From CAJXWH01 sp964343365 (GTDB lineage Bacteria; Pseudomonadota; Gammaproteobacteria; Arenicellales; UBA868): 35,505 nt of DNA. Under the pieces are notes generated by a model. It was not told the DNA's origin, did not search any database, and saw only the letters and a program-made list of their open reading frames with translations. Both the position numbers and the translations under genes were made by a program. The stretch lies in contig CAYFJI010000009.1 in the NCBI GenBank assembly GCA_964343365.1, forward strand, positions 1-35,505. Direction: 5' to 3'. Positions 23,529 to 31,903 of the stretch are shown in pieces (position 1 is the stretch's first letter; every line of letters begins with the position of its first letter).

Positions 23529-26500
23529 ATGGTTTTTAAACCTGCATCCAGTCGATATGACGGACCAGAATTAGAGCAAGAAATTCTTGAATTCTGGCGT
23601 GATAACAAAATTTTCGAGAAATCACTAGAGCAATCTTTGGGCAGGCCTTTGTATACCTTTAACGAAGGTCCACCAACAGCAAATGGACGGCCAGGGATTC
23701 ATCATGTCCTTGCCAGAGCGTTTAAAGATGTGTACCCCCGATATAAAACTATGCAAGGTTTTCATGTTCCTAGAAAAGCGGGATGGGATACGCATGGATT
23801 ACCTGTAGAACATGAAATTGAAAAAGAGCTCGGTATTTTTGACAAAAAGTTGATTGAGGAAAAAATTGGAGTCGCAGCTTTTACAAAACGGTGCCGAGAA
23901 TCTGTTATGCGTTACATTGGCGAATGGGAAACTCTGACAGAGCGGATGGGTTTTTGGGTCGACCTCGGGGAAGCCTACTACACGCTTGATAATGATTACA
24001 TTGAGTCCGTTTGGAATCTGCTAAAAATTATCTGGGAAAAGGGGCTAATCTACCAAGATTATAAAGTAGTTCCTTATGATCCCCGGATTGGCGCGACCCT
24101 TTCCTCACATGAGGTTGCGCAAGGCTATCGTGAGACCGAAGATCCATCGGTTTTCGTTCGATTTCCATTGCGGGATAGAGAAAAAACTTACTTTTTGGTT
24201 TGGACTACGACTCCGTGGACCTTACCAGCTAATTTAGCACTTGCGATTGGGCGCGACATCAAATATGCCTTCGTAGAACATGCGGAAGACATTTTGATTG
24301 TCGCAGAAGCTTTAGTTGAATCTATATTCGAAAACAAAAATTATCGAATAACGGAGGTGGTTTTAGGTAGTACCCTTGAGGGTTTATATTATAACCGACT
24401 GTTTAAAGAGCTAGAAGTCGGTGGCGATATATGTCGTGTTTTACCTGCCGATTTTGTCACTACAGAAGATGGCACAGGCATAGTACATGTAGCGCCCGCT
24501 TATGGTGTGGAAGATCTAAGCCTTTGCCAAGCACATGGTCTCCCTATCGTTCATGCAGTAGGACTCGATGGTTGTTTTAATGATTCGATAAAATGGTTGG
24601 CTGGGTTATTCTTTAAAGATGCAGATCCAATCATCATTAATCATCTTAAAGACAAAGGCCTCTTATTTGAAGAAAGAACCTATAAGCATAACTATCCATT
24701 TGGCTGGCGTACTGGTGACCCATTAATCTACTATGCGAAAAATGCCTGGTATATTAAAACGACTTCCGTTCAAAACCGAATGTTGGAACTTAATCAAACG
24801 ATCAACTGGACTCCCAAATCTATTCGCGACGGACGTTTTGGTAATTGGTTAGAGCATAACGTGGATTGGGCCCTTTCCCGCGAACGCTTTTGGGGCACGC
24901 CATTGCCAATTTGGACGGATGGACATGGTGACTTCATCTGTATTGGATCAATTCAAGAATTGGAAAATTTGTGTGGTCAATCTCTTAAAGAAATTGACTT
25001 ACACCGACCATCCATTGACCAAATTAATTTCACACACCCAAAAAATGGTCATGAATATCGCCGTGTTCCAGAGGTAATTGACTGTTGGTTCGATTCAGGC
25101 GCAATGTCCTATGCACAATGGCACTATCCTTTCGAAAATCAGGCTAAATTCCGTGACCACTTTCCGGTCGATTATATTTGCGAAGCCATTGATCAGACCC
25201 GCGGATGGTTTTATAGCCTACATGCGATTGCTACTCTTGTATCTGATCAAAGAGCGTACCGAAATTGTGTTTGTTTGAATCACATAGTAGATGGTGATGG
25301 TAAAAAGATGTCCAAGTCACAAGGAAATATTGTTGATCCGTACGATGTTTTTGATAGTATTGGAGCGGATCCTTTGAGGTGGTACTTTTTATCGCGCCTT
25401 GCGCCAGAAGCACAAAAAAGAATCTCTAGTAAAATTGTATCTGAGGTGGCTAGTTCTTTTGTTAATACCCTTTGGAACACCTTTAGTTTTTTTATTCTTT
25501 ACGCTAGCTTAGACAAAGTTGATCTAACTAATAATATTGAACCTTCAGAACGACCTGAACTAGATCGCTGGATCCTAGCACTTCTATATAAAACAATAGA
25601 AACTTCTACACAAGCTCTAGATAGCTATGACGCAAAAACGGCTGGTGAAACCATTGAACATTTCACTAATCAATTGAGTAATTGGTACATACGTCGTAGC
25701 AGGAAACGTTTCTGGAAAAGCGAAGCTGGTATCGACAAACAGTCTGCTTATTTAACTCTCTATACCTGCTTAGAAAATCTCGACAAATTGATATCTCCAT
25801 TTATGCCATTCTTAGCTGAAAAAATATATCAACATCTTGTTCGGGGACAAAAAAATGATGCGCCAATTAGTGTGCACATGTCCAGCTGGCCTAAACCAGA
25901 TCCGCATTGGCAAGACAATGATTTGCTAGGTTCAATCTCAGTAGTACAGCAGGTTGTTTCACTTGGGCGCGCTGCTCGTGAAGAAAGTCGGGTACGTGTC
26001 CGGCAACCTTTGCCCAAGATACTCGTTCGCTTTCCAGACCAACATAAAGCTGAAGCGGCTGTTTTGAATAAGGAGCAAATATTAGACGAGCTAAATGTTA
26101 AAAAAATCGAGTTTGTTTATAATGATACTCATCTAGTTACCTACCGCGTGAAACCAAACTTACCTCGATTGGGGTCACGCTATGGTAAACTAATTCCAGA
26201 AATCAGAGAAGCATTAAAAATGGTTGATGGACGTAGTTTTTATGAATCTCAAACCGCAGGAAAAAATTGTCAACTACAAATTGACGGAACAACCATCAAT
26301 CTTGGGCCAGATGATTTCTTTGTTGAAACTACCTCGGCAGAAGGGTATAGCGGTTCTGAAGCTAATGGCTTTTTGGTTGCACTTGACACTCGAATAACGC
26401 CAGAACTAGCTCAGGAAGGCCTGGTTCGAGAATTAATCAGGACTGTACAGGATGCGAGAAAAAAAGCCGAGCTTGATGTCTCTGATAGGATCTCTTTGAA

Positions 26501-26666
26501 AATTACAGGATCTCCAGATATATCCTCAGCAATCAACCTACATCGTGAATGGATTATGATGGAAACCCTGGCGGAAGAATGGGCCGATCATATTACTGAA
26601 AATTCGTTTTGTATAGAACACAATTTAGATGAAAAAAATTGGAAAATTCAGCTGAAAAAAATTTGA
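23529..26666 (+). CDS. ileS: Isoleucyl-tRNA synthetase, type 2 (IleRS2)
   Basis: The enzyme attaches isoleucine to tRNA-Ile. Its 1045 residues and sequence style (PRYKTMQGFHVPRKAGWD, THGLPVEHEIEKELG) are those of type 2, eukaryote-like IleRS; the type 1 enzyme usual in Gammaproteobacteria is about 930-940 residues with a C-terminal zinc site. The class I signature HIGH is replaced by GIHH at residues 56-59 (ANGRPGIHHVLARAF). KMSKS is normal at 593-597. The editing domain has the threonine-rich TTTPWTLPANLALAIG near residue 230. The C-terminal third contains the anticodon-binding domain and the type 2 extension. The neighbours ribF and lspA that accompany type 1 ileS are absent. IleRS2 enzymes are mupirocin resistant, and GXHH variants have been linked to hyper-resistance. 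No frameshift was seen. Confidence 0.97.
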   Translation: MVFKPASSRYDGPELEQEILEFWRDNKIFEKSLEQSLGRPLYTFNEGPPTANGRPGIHHVLARAFKDVYPRYKTMQGFHVPRKAGWDTHGLPVEHEIEKELGIFDKKLIEEKIGVAAFTKRCRESVMRYIGEWETLTERMGFWVDLGEAYYTLDNDYIESVWNLLKIIWEKGLIYQDYKVVPYDPRIGATLSSHEVAQGYRETEDPSVFVRFPLRDREKTYFLVWTTTPWTLPANLALAIGRDIKYAFVEHAEDILIVAEALVESIFENKNYRITEVVLGSTLEGLYYNRLFKELEVGGDICRVLPADFVTTEDGTGIVHVAPAYGVEDLSLCQAHGLPIVHAVGLDGCFNDSIKWLAGLFFKDADPIIINHLKDKGLLFEERTYKHNYPFGWRTGDPLIYYAKNAWYIKTTSVQNRMLELNQTINWTPKSIRDGRFGNWLEHNVDWALSRERFWGTPLPIWTDGHGDFICIGSIQELENLCGQSLKEIDLHRPSIDQINFTHPKNGHEYRRVPEVIDCWFDSGAMSYAQWHYPFENQAKFRDHFPVDYICEAIDQTRGWFYSLHAIATLVSDQRAYRNCVCLNHIVDGDGKKMSKSQGNIVDPYDVFDSIGADPLRWYFLSRLAPEAQKRISSKIVSEVASSFVNTLWNTFSFFILYASLDKVDLTNNIEPSERPELDRWILALLYKTIETSTQALDSYDAKTAGETIEHFTNQLSNWYIRRSRKRFWKSEAGIDKQSAYLTLYTCLENLDKLISPFMPFLAEKIYQHLVRGQKNDAPISVHMSSWPKPDPHWQDNDLLGSISVVQQVVSLGRAAREESRVRVRQPLPKILVRFPDQHKAEAAVLNKEQILDELNVKKIEFVYNDTHLVTYRVKPNLPRLGSRYGKLIPEIREALKMVDGRSFYESQTAGKNCQLQIDGTTINLGPDDFFVETTSAEGYSGSEANGFLVALDTRITPELAQEGLVRELIRTVQDARKKAELDVSDRISLKITGSPDISSAINLHREWIMMETLAEEWADHITENSFCIEHNLDEKNWKIQLKKI

Positions 26667-26810
26667 TTATCAGATCTTTTCAAATTAAATCTTACGATCC
26701 TTATCAAGACCGAATACTTTATACTCTGCTAGAATTTGAAAAAAATTAGTTAAAAAAGTTCACTTCCCAATTATCGAAGATACACTAGGACCTTATATCA
26801 GGAGAATATC

Positions 26811-27983
26811 ATGTCCCGTAGTTTTTTATTTACCTCGGAGTCAGTATCGGAAGGCCATCCTGATAAAATGGCAGACCAAATATCTGATGCGATCTTGGAT
26901 GCGCTAATACAGCAAGACAAACATTCACGGGTTGGATGTGAAACTCTAGTAACAACTGGGCTAGTTATTGTATCTGGCGAAATTACTAGCGGGGCACACA
27001 TTGATACAACAGAAATCGTACGTAATACGATTAATGATATCGGATACTGTTCTTCTGACATCGGTTTTGACTATGCCAGTTGCTCCGTTATGATCGCCTT
27101 AGATAAACAGTCTAAAGACATTGCTCAAGGCGTTAATGAAGGTGAGGGTATCGATTTAAAACAGGGTGCTGGTGACCAAGGGCTTATGTTCGGTTTCGCA
27201 TGCAATGAAACTGATGTCCTCATGCCGTTACCAATTACCTATTCCCATCGTCTCGTAAAAAAACAAGCAGAGGTTAGGAAAGCAGGGGTTCTAGAATGGT
27301 TAAGGCCCGACGCCAAAAGTCAAGTAAGTGTTCGGTACGAAAATGGAAAGCCGCACTCAATTGACACAGTTGTCCTATCAACTCAACACAGCGAAATCGT
27401 GACCTACGACATCTTAAGAGAAGGAGTGATCGAGGAAATAATAAAGCCAGTCATACCTGCCAAAATGATATCTAAAGATACTAAATTCTTGGTAAACCCA
27501 ACCGGCAGATTTGTAATAGGTGGCCCTCATGGCGACTGCGGACTCACGGGACGCAAGATAATCGTGGACACTTATGGAGGCTCTGCGCACCATGGGGGTG
27601 GCGCATTTTCAGGAAAGGATCCCTCCAAGGTTGATCGATCGGCTGCGTATGCAATGAGACATGTAGCCAAAAACATTGTATCTGCAAGGTTAGCAGAGAA
27701 GTGCGAAGTTCAAGTTGCGTATGCGATTGGCGTTGCACAACCAGTATCACTAATGGTAAATACTTTTGGAACCGCCGTGGTTCCAGAAGAAACCATCGAG
27801 ACATTAATTCTTGAAGAATTCGACTTGACACCTAGAGGCATTATCGAAACATATGACTTGATGCGGCCCATTTATCGTAAGACAGCTGCGTATGGCCACT
27901 TTGGCCGAACAGAACCAGAATTTAGTTGGGAATTAACTGATAAGGCTGACTCACTGCGTGATGCGGCCGGGCTTAAAATCTAG
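26811..27983 (+). CDS. metK: S-adenosylmethionine synthetase
   Basis: MetK makes S-adenosylmethionine from methionine and ATP. The 390 residues show FTSESVSEGHPDKMADQISD, the GAGDQGLMFGFACNET loop, FVIGGPHGDCGLTGRKIIVD and GGGAFSGKDPSKVDRSAAY, all intact. AGGAG lies 6 bases before the ATG. It is followed by the SAH riboswitch and ahcY, so this locus both makes SAM and removes the by-product S-adenosylhomocysteine. metK itself lies upstream of the riboswitch and should not be controlled by it. Confidence 0.98.
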   Translation: MSRSFLFTSESVSEGHPDKMADQISDAILDALIQQDKHSRVGCETLVTTGLVIVSGEITSGAHIDTTEIVRNTINDIGYCSSDIGFDYASCSVMIALDKQSKDIAQGVNEGEGIDLKQGAGDQGLMFGFACNETDVLMPLPITYSHRLVKKQAEVRKAGVLEWLRPDAKSQVSVRYENGKPHSIDTVVLSTQHSEIVTYDILREGVIEEIIKPVIPAKMISKDTKFLVNPTGRFVIGGPHGDCGLTGRKIIVDTYGGSAHHGGGAFSGKDPSKVDRSAAYAMRHVAKNIVSARLAEKCEVQVAYAIGVAQPVSLMVNTFGTAVVPEETIETLILEEFDLTPRGIIETYDLMRPIYRKTAAYGHFGRTEPEFSWELTDKADSLRDAAGLKI

Positions 27984-28020
27984 CAGACGATTAAAACTTA
28001 CGCTAAAATAACACCGTGAT

Positions 28021-28100
28021 GATGCTGAGGAGCGTTGCGACGGGTTTGAAATTCTGCCAGGCTCAGTTAAACCACATCATGATTAACGCAACGGCGCTCA
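28021..28100 (+). promoter_or_regulatory. S-adenosylhomocysteine (SAH) riboswitch
   Basis: The conserved core of the SAH riboswitch is present: GAGGAGCGTTGCGACGGG, then GCCAGGCTCAG, then GCAACGGCGCTCA. P1 is CTGAG (28025-28029) with CTCAG (28062-28066). The pseudoknot helix pairs GAGCG (28030-28034) with CGCTC (28095-28099), extended by GTTGC (28034-28038) with GCAAC (28088-28092). It lies just before the ahcY ribosome binding site (GGAG, 28109-28112). This class is an ON switch that raises ahcY expression when SAH accumulates. A weak -10-like TAAAAT is at 28004-28009. Confidence 0.93.
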
Positions 28101-28118
28101 ATGAATCTGGAGAAACAC

Positions 28119-29534
28119 ATGAGCGCTCAAACTAATCCTAAGTTTTCTGATTACCAGATTTCGGATCTTTCACTGTCCGCATGGGGTCGACGAGAAATTG
28201 CCATAGCAGAGACTGAAATGCCTGGGCTCATGGCAATACGTGAAGAATACGGCAAAAGCCAACCTTTAAAGGACGCTCGAATTGCCGGAAGCTTACATAT
28301 GACCATCCAAACCGCAGTGCTTATAGAAACTCTTCAATATCTAGGCGCTGATCTTCGATGGGCATCGTGTAATATCTTTTCGACTCAAGATCATGCTGCC
28401 GCAGCCATAGCAGAAAATGAGATCCCTATTTTTGCTTATAAAGGCGAAACGTTGGAAGAGTATTGGGAATATACTCACCGAATTTTAGAATGGAATGACG
28501 GTGGTACTCCAAATATGATTTTAGACGATGGTGGAGATGCAACACTATTAGTAACACTAGGCGCCAAAGCAGAAAATAGATCTTCAGTGCTTGATAAGCC
28601 CAGTAGCGAAGAAGAAGAGGCGCTATTTGCTAGCATCCGCAAACGTCTGCAAAATAAACCCAAATTCTACAGTCGTATTCTCGCTAATATTCAAGGGGTA
28701 ACTGAAGAAACAACTACTGGTGTTCATCGGCTATATCAAATGGAACATGACAATGAACTACCATTTCCTGCGATCAATGTAAACGACTCGGTAACTAAAT
28801 CAAAGTTTGACAATCTATATGGTTGTAGAGAATCTTTGGTCGACGGCATAAAACGGGCAACCGATGTTATGATAGCCGGCAAAATAGCTCTTGTCCTTGG
28901 TTACGGTGATGTAGGCAAAGGGTGCGCACAAGCATTACGTGGATTAGGAGCCACCGTCTGGGTCTCCGAAATCGACCCAATTTGTGCATTACAGGCTTCT
29001 ATGGAAGGATACAGAGTTGTATCAATGGATGAAGCCGCGTCTTTAGCAAACATTTTTGTCACCGCAACTGGAAACTATCATGTAATTCAGCACGACCATA
29101 TGTTAAAAATGAAGGATCAATCAATTATCTGCAACATAGGCCATTTCGATAACGAGATTGATATTGCTTCCATGAGACAATATGAGTGGGAAAATATTAA
29201 ACCACAAGTTGACCACATCATTCTTCCAAATGGGAAACGTGTAATACTACTCGCTGAAGGACGGCTAGTGAACCTTGGTTGTGCCACAGGTCATCCTAGT
29301 TTCGTCATGTCTAATTCATTCACAAACCAAGTTCTGGCTCAGATTGAACTCTGGAATAACAGTGGACAATATGATAAGAAGGTTCATGTTTTACCGAAAA
29401 AACTTGATGAAATGGTTGCGAGACTTCACCTGAAAAAAATTGGCGCTACCCTAACGTCATTAACTGCTGAACAAGCTAGATATATCGGGGTTTCAGTAGA
29501 AGGCCCTTTTAAACCAGAATACTATCGTTATTGA
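28119..29534 (+). CDS. ahcY: Adenosylhomocysteinase (SAH hydrolase)
   Basis: AhcY splits S-adenosylhomocysteine into adenosine and homocysteine, relieving product inhibition of methyltransferases. I chose ATG 28119 (471 aa, MSAQTNPKFSDY) because GGAG lies 6 bases before it; the ATG at 28101 touches the riboswitch pseudoknot and has no free ribosome binding site. Signatures are LHMTIQTAVLIETL, ASCNIFSTQDHAAAAIA, the NAD-binding GYGDVGKG at residues 261-268, CNIGHFDNEID, and the C-terminal KPEYYRY. The long bacterial insert (about residues 150-190) is present. metF, which often follows ahcY, is not here. Confidence 0.98.
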   Translation: MSAQTNPKFSDYQISDLSLSAWGRREIAIAETEMPGLMAIREEYGKSQPLKDARIAGSLHMTIQTAVLIETLQYLGADLRWASCNIFSTQDHAAAAIAENEIPIFAYKGETLEEYWEYTHRILEWNDGGTPNMILDDGGDATLLVTLGAKAENRSSVLDKPSSEEEEALFASIRKRLQNKPKFYSRILANIQGVTEETTTGVHRLYQMEHDNELPFPAINVNDSVTKSKFDNLYGCRESLVDGIKRATDVMIAGKIALVLGYGDVGKGCAQALRGLGATVWVSEIDPICALQASMEGYRVVSMDEAASLANIFVTATGNYHVIQHDHMLKMKDQSIICNIGHFDNEIDIASMRQYEWENIKPQVDHIILPNGKRVILLAEGRLVNLGCATGHPSFVMSNSFTNQVLAQIELWNNSGQYDKKVHVLPKKLDEMVARLHLKKIGATLTSLTAEQARYIGVSVEGPFKPEYYRY

Positions 29535-29540
29535 GGAGAA

Positions 29541-29573
29541 AATAATCCCGCCCACAGACGTTGGGGGGTTATT
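29541..29573 (+). terminator. Imperfect hairpin after ahcY
   Basis: AATAATCCC at 29541-29549 can pair with the GGG and TTATT of 29561-29573, with a mismatch in the middle. It lies 7 bases after the ahcY stop but has no T run, so intrinsic termination is uncertain. Confidence 0.35.
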
Positions 29574-29595
29574 CAGGCAAGATATAATAGTAGGC

Positions 29596-29802
29596 TTATG
29601 CGGTGATATCTGGTAATAATTTGCTTTCAAGAAGCACGATGTTATCCTTAAGAAATAATTTACGTTTTTTAAGTCGTTGTATTTCTAAATCATCGCTTAT
29701 TGGGTTATTTATAATGCTACTTAACTCTTGATCTATAGCTCGATGCTCTTCTTTTAAGCTTTCAATCCTCTCATATAAACTGCCTGCTTGATTGTCACTC
29801 AT
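29596..29802 (-). CDS. DUF465 (YdcH-like) small coiled protein
   Basis: A 68-residue protein from the ATG at 29802, with GGAG (29812-29815 on the plus strand as CTCC) 9 bases upstream. It is made of two helices: ERIESLKEEHRAIDQELSSI and the DUF465 signature RLKKRKLFLKDNIVLLESKL. Members are small, abundant in Proteobacteria and of unknown function. A TTG five codons upstream is open, but would place the start within the ribosome binding site. It is divergent from the possible small ORF at 29819 and convergent with ahcY. Confidence 0.88.
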   Translation of the reverse strand: MSDNQAGSLYERIESLKEEHRAIDQELSSIINNPISDDLEIQRLKKRKLFLKDNIVLLESKLLPDITA

Positions 29803-29818
29803 TATAGAGGACTCCAAA

Positions 29819-29986
29819 ATGGATAAGTTTAGATACTTCTACAAGCCTCTGGTGATCTTATCCCGTATTGAACCCAGGAAAAGAACATCAGATAGCCCAC
29901 TAAACCAATCCTACGCCTTTTCGACTATGCTTTGTGAAAAAAGTAATGAATTTTTAATAGAAACGCTGTTGATACCTAATTTATGA
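29819..29986 (+). CDS. Possible 55-residue small protein, unrecognised
   Basis: An ATG at 29819 preceded by AGAGGA (29806-29811, 7 bases upstream) opens a 55-residue frame. It starts MDKFRYFYKPLVIL, and is basic in the middle (RIEPRKR). I recognise no family. The ribosome binding site is the only positive evidence. The start lies just beside the DUF465 start, so the two would be divergent with overlapping control regions. It could equally be a chance ORF in a poorly coding stretch. Confidence 0.3.
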   Translation: MDKFRYFYKPLVILSRIEPRKRTSDSPLNQSYAFSTMLCEKSNEFLIETLLIPNL

Positions 29987-30365
29987 GATTGACAGCAGAG
30001 ACCATAAAAAATCTAATAGGCAACTGTTCAATCAACACTGATAATCAGAGATTAACGTTAAACTCCTAAGAAAATTGATTAAGACTATTGGAGAAATACT
30101 AGAACGTTGCCTATCCAAACAATTTGCATAAAATAAATAAATCTTACTCTGGGCTAAATTCACCTAATTCTTTTTATCTCTAAAATTCTTATGCTTCCTC
30201 TTAATACTTTCAAAATGTAGACGAACTTCCCGCTTCAATCCTTAGAATTAACTCTCATAATCTCGAAATTTAGAACGAACATCTCCTTTTTCCGAACATA
30301 AGCAAAAATGTATCTGCGGATGTTAATATCCTTGACCGATAAGACTTGCATTTATTAATAAAGCG
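29987..30365. other. Gene-free AT-rich stretch before the VWA gene
   Basis: About 380 bases with stops in all frames and no recognised gene, repeat or RNA. It is AT-rich with scattered short T and A runs. No convincing promoter for the VWA gene was placed. It may be remains of a decayed gene, but no homology could be seen by eye. Confidence 0.5.
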
Positions 30366-31082
30366 ATGAGTAAACCGGGAAATAAATTGTCAAAAAAAGC
30401 GAGCCGTATAGACGTTAACGCTTTTCTTGAAAAAATTCAAAAGCTACCCGTTGCTAGATCTGATATGAAACGGGGCCGCCTAATTTTTGGTATTGATGCA
30501 ACCGCTAGCCGTGAACCGCTATGGGATCAGGCTTGCCACATTCAAAGTGAAATGTTTCAAGAAACAGTATCTCTGGGCGGCCTCAATATTCAATTAGTAT
30601 ACTACAAGGGTTTCATGGAATTCGTAGCGACTCCGTGGGCAAACAATGCGACGAATCTTCTTTCTCATATGACAACTATACGATGTTCGGCCGGGCAGAC
30701 ACAAATCGCGAGGGTGATTAAACACGCCATATCGGAAGCAAAACTAGGTTCCGTTCAAGCGCTGATCTTTATCGGTGACGCTATGGAAGAAAATCCCGAT
30801 ATATTAAATAATCTAGCTGGTCAACTGGGTATTCTGCATGTACCGATCATGATGTTTCAAGATGGTTACGATTCAGTTGTAGAGCGAGCTTTTCGGGACA
30901 TTGCTAGACTGAGCAATGGTGCATATTGTCAATTCGACTCTAGTAGTGCAGAAAAACTTAAGGAGCTATTATGCGCTGTAGCAGTATTTGTGGCTGGCGG
31001 ACATAAAGAATTAACCAAATACAGCAAAACAAGAGGCGCGCTAGTCAAACAACTAACCCATCAACTTAGTCCGCATCGCTAA
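30366..31082 (+). CDS. VWA domain protein with intact MIDAS
   Basis: A 238-residue soluble protein. The von Willebrand factor A fold is seen in RLIFGIDATASRE with D44, T46 and S48 of the metal-binding MIDAS, T112 (AGQTQIARVI) and D138 (ALIFIGDAMEENP). All five metal-coordinating positions are present. There is no signal peptide or membrane helix, so it should be cytoplasmic. The N-terminal 35 residues are basic. The stop is 2 bases before the next gene, which encodes a membrane J-domain-like protein; the pair is probably one operon and perhaps one complex. VWA proteins often act with ATPases or chaperones, but none is present here. The function is unknown. Confidence 0.85.
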   Translation: MSKPGNKLSKKASRIDVNAFLEKIQKLPVARSDMKRGRLIFGIDATASREPLWDQACHIQSEMFQETVSLGGLNIQLVYYKGFMEFVATPWANNATNLLSHMTTIRCSAGQTQIARVIKHAISEAKLGSVQALIFIGDAMEENPDILNNLAGQLGILHVPIMMFQDGYDSVVERAFRDIARLSNGAYCQFDSSSAEKLKELLCAVAVFVAGGHKELTKYSKTRGALVKQLTHQLSPHR

Positions 31083-31084
31083 TA

Positions 31085-31795
31085 ATGTTACGCCTTCTTC
31101 TAGCAGTTACCGTCGTTATAGCTTTGATATATCTCTGGTTTTGGTTGCGTAAAACTCCTACAAACCAAAAGGGTAAAGCGATAAAACTGATCTTATTATA
31201 TGGTTTTGCGTCCATGGTTTTGATAATGGTAATCAGTGGTCGTGTGCATTGGTTATTTGCATTACCAGGACTCGCCTTGCCATGGATACAACGAGCACTG
31301 CTAGCTCGTCAAGCATGGCGTATGTTTCGATCCAGCCAACCCGCAAAATCCGGGAACAAATCAAAAGTAGAAACGAATTATTTCATCATGATTTTGGATC
31401 ATGATAGCGGTGATCTCAGTGGCGAAGTGCTTCAAGGTAAATATGCTGGAAAACAAATGATTGATCTCTCAATGGAAAATCTATTAGAGTTATTAGTGGA
31501 ATGTAAAGCTAATGATGATCAATCTGCTGCGCTTCTAGAGGCCTATTTAAATAGAAATTATGGAGACGAATGGCGATCTGATGATGCCCACGAAAATGAG
31601 ACTGATAATCTTAACGCTAAACCAATGGATCGCCGAGAAGCTGCAGAAATATTAGGCATTGAGGAGCATTCCTCAAAAAAGATAATTAAAGATGCTCATC
31701 GTAAACTGATTCAAAAACTACATTCCGACCGTGGAGGAACCGATTATCTTGCCTCACTAATAAATCAAGCTAGAGATATACTGCTAGATGAGTAA
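31085..31795 (+). CDS. Membrane protein with C-terminal J-like domain (HSD instead of HPD)
   Basis: The 236 residues have two hydrophobic segments (about 2-20 and 37-60), a middle region (about 97-160) with charged helices, and a C-terminal J-domain-like part (about 180-236): DRREAAEILGI, IIKDAHRKLIQKLHSDRGGTDYLASLINQARDILLDE in pieces. The invariant HPD tripeptide of DnaJ-type cochaperones reads HSD at 213-215 (codons CAT TCC GAC). The rest of the domain, including DRGGTDYL and INQARDIL, is well kept, as in DjlA/Tim14-like proteins. The proline normally is needed to stimulate DnaK ATPase, so this copy may not do so, or a base error may be present. It is coupled to the VWA gene (2 bases). Confidence 0.82.
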   Translation: MLRLLLAVTVVIALIYLWFWLRKTPTNQKGKAIKLILLYGFASMVLIMVISGRVHWLFALPGLALPWIQRALLARQAWRMFRSSQPAKSGNKSKVETNYFIMILDHDSGDLSGEVLQGKYAGKQMIDLSMENLLELLVECKANDDQSAALLEAYLNRNYGDEWRSDDAHENETDNLNAKPMDRREAAEILGIEEHSSKKIIKDAHRKLIQKLHSDRGGTDYLASLINQARDILLDE

Positions 31796-31903
31796 GAAAA
31801 TACCAATAGTCAAATTTGTAATAGATTTATATGGGCGAACAAAAAACTGAATCGACTATTTTTATGCGAAAAAATTTACCTAAATAATAGGGACTGACAT
31901 AGA

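Noticed and set aside
26667..26810. SAM riboswitch before metK
   Set aside because: No recognisable SAM-binding core; the only regulatory RNA found at this locus is the SAH type before ahcY.
29561..29588. TTGGGG and TATAAT with 16-base spacing as a promoter
   Set aside because: The -35 is poor and overlaps the hairpin after ahcY; the only gene directly downstream is on the opposite strand. Kept only as a remark in a finding.
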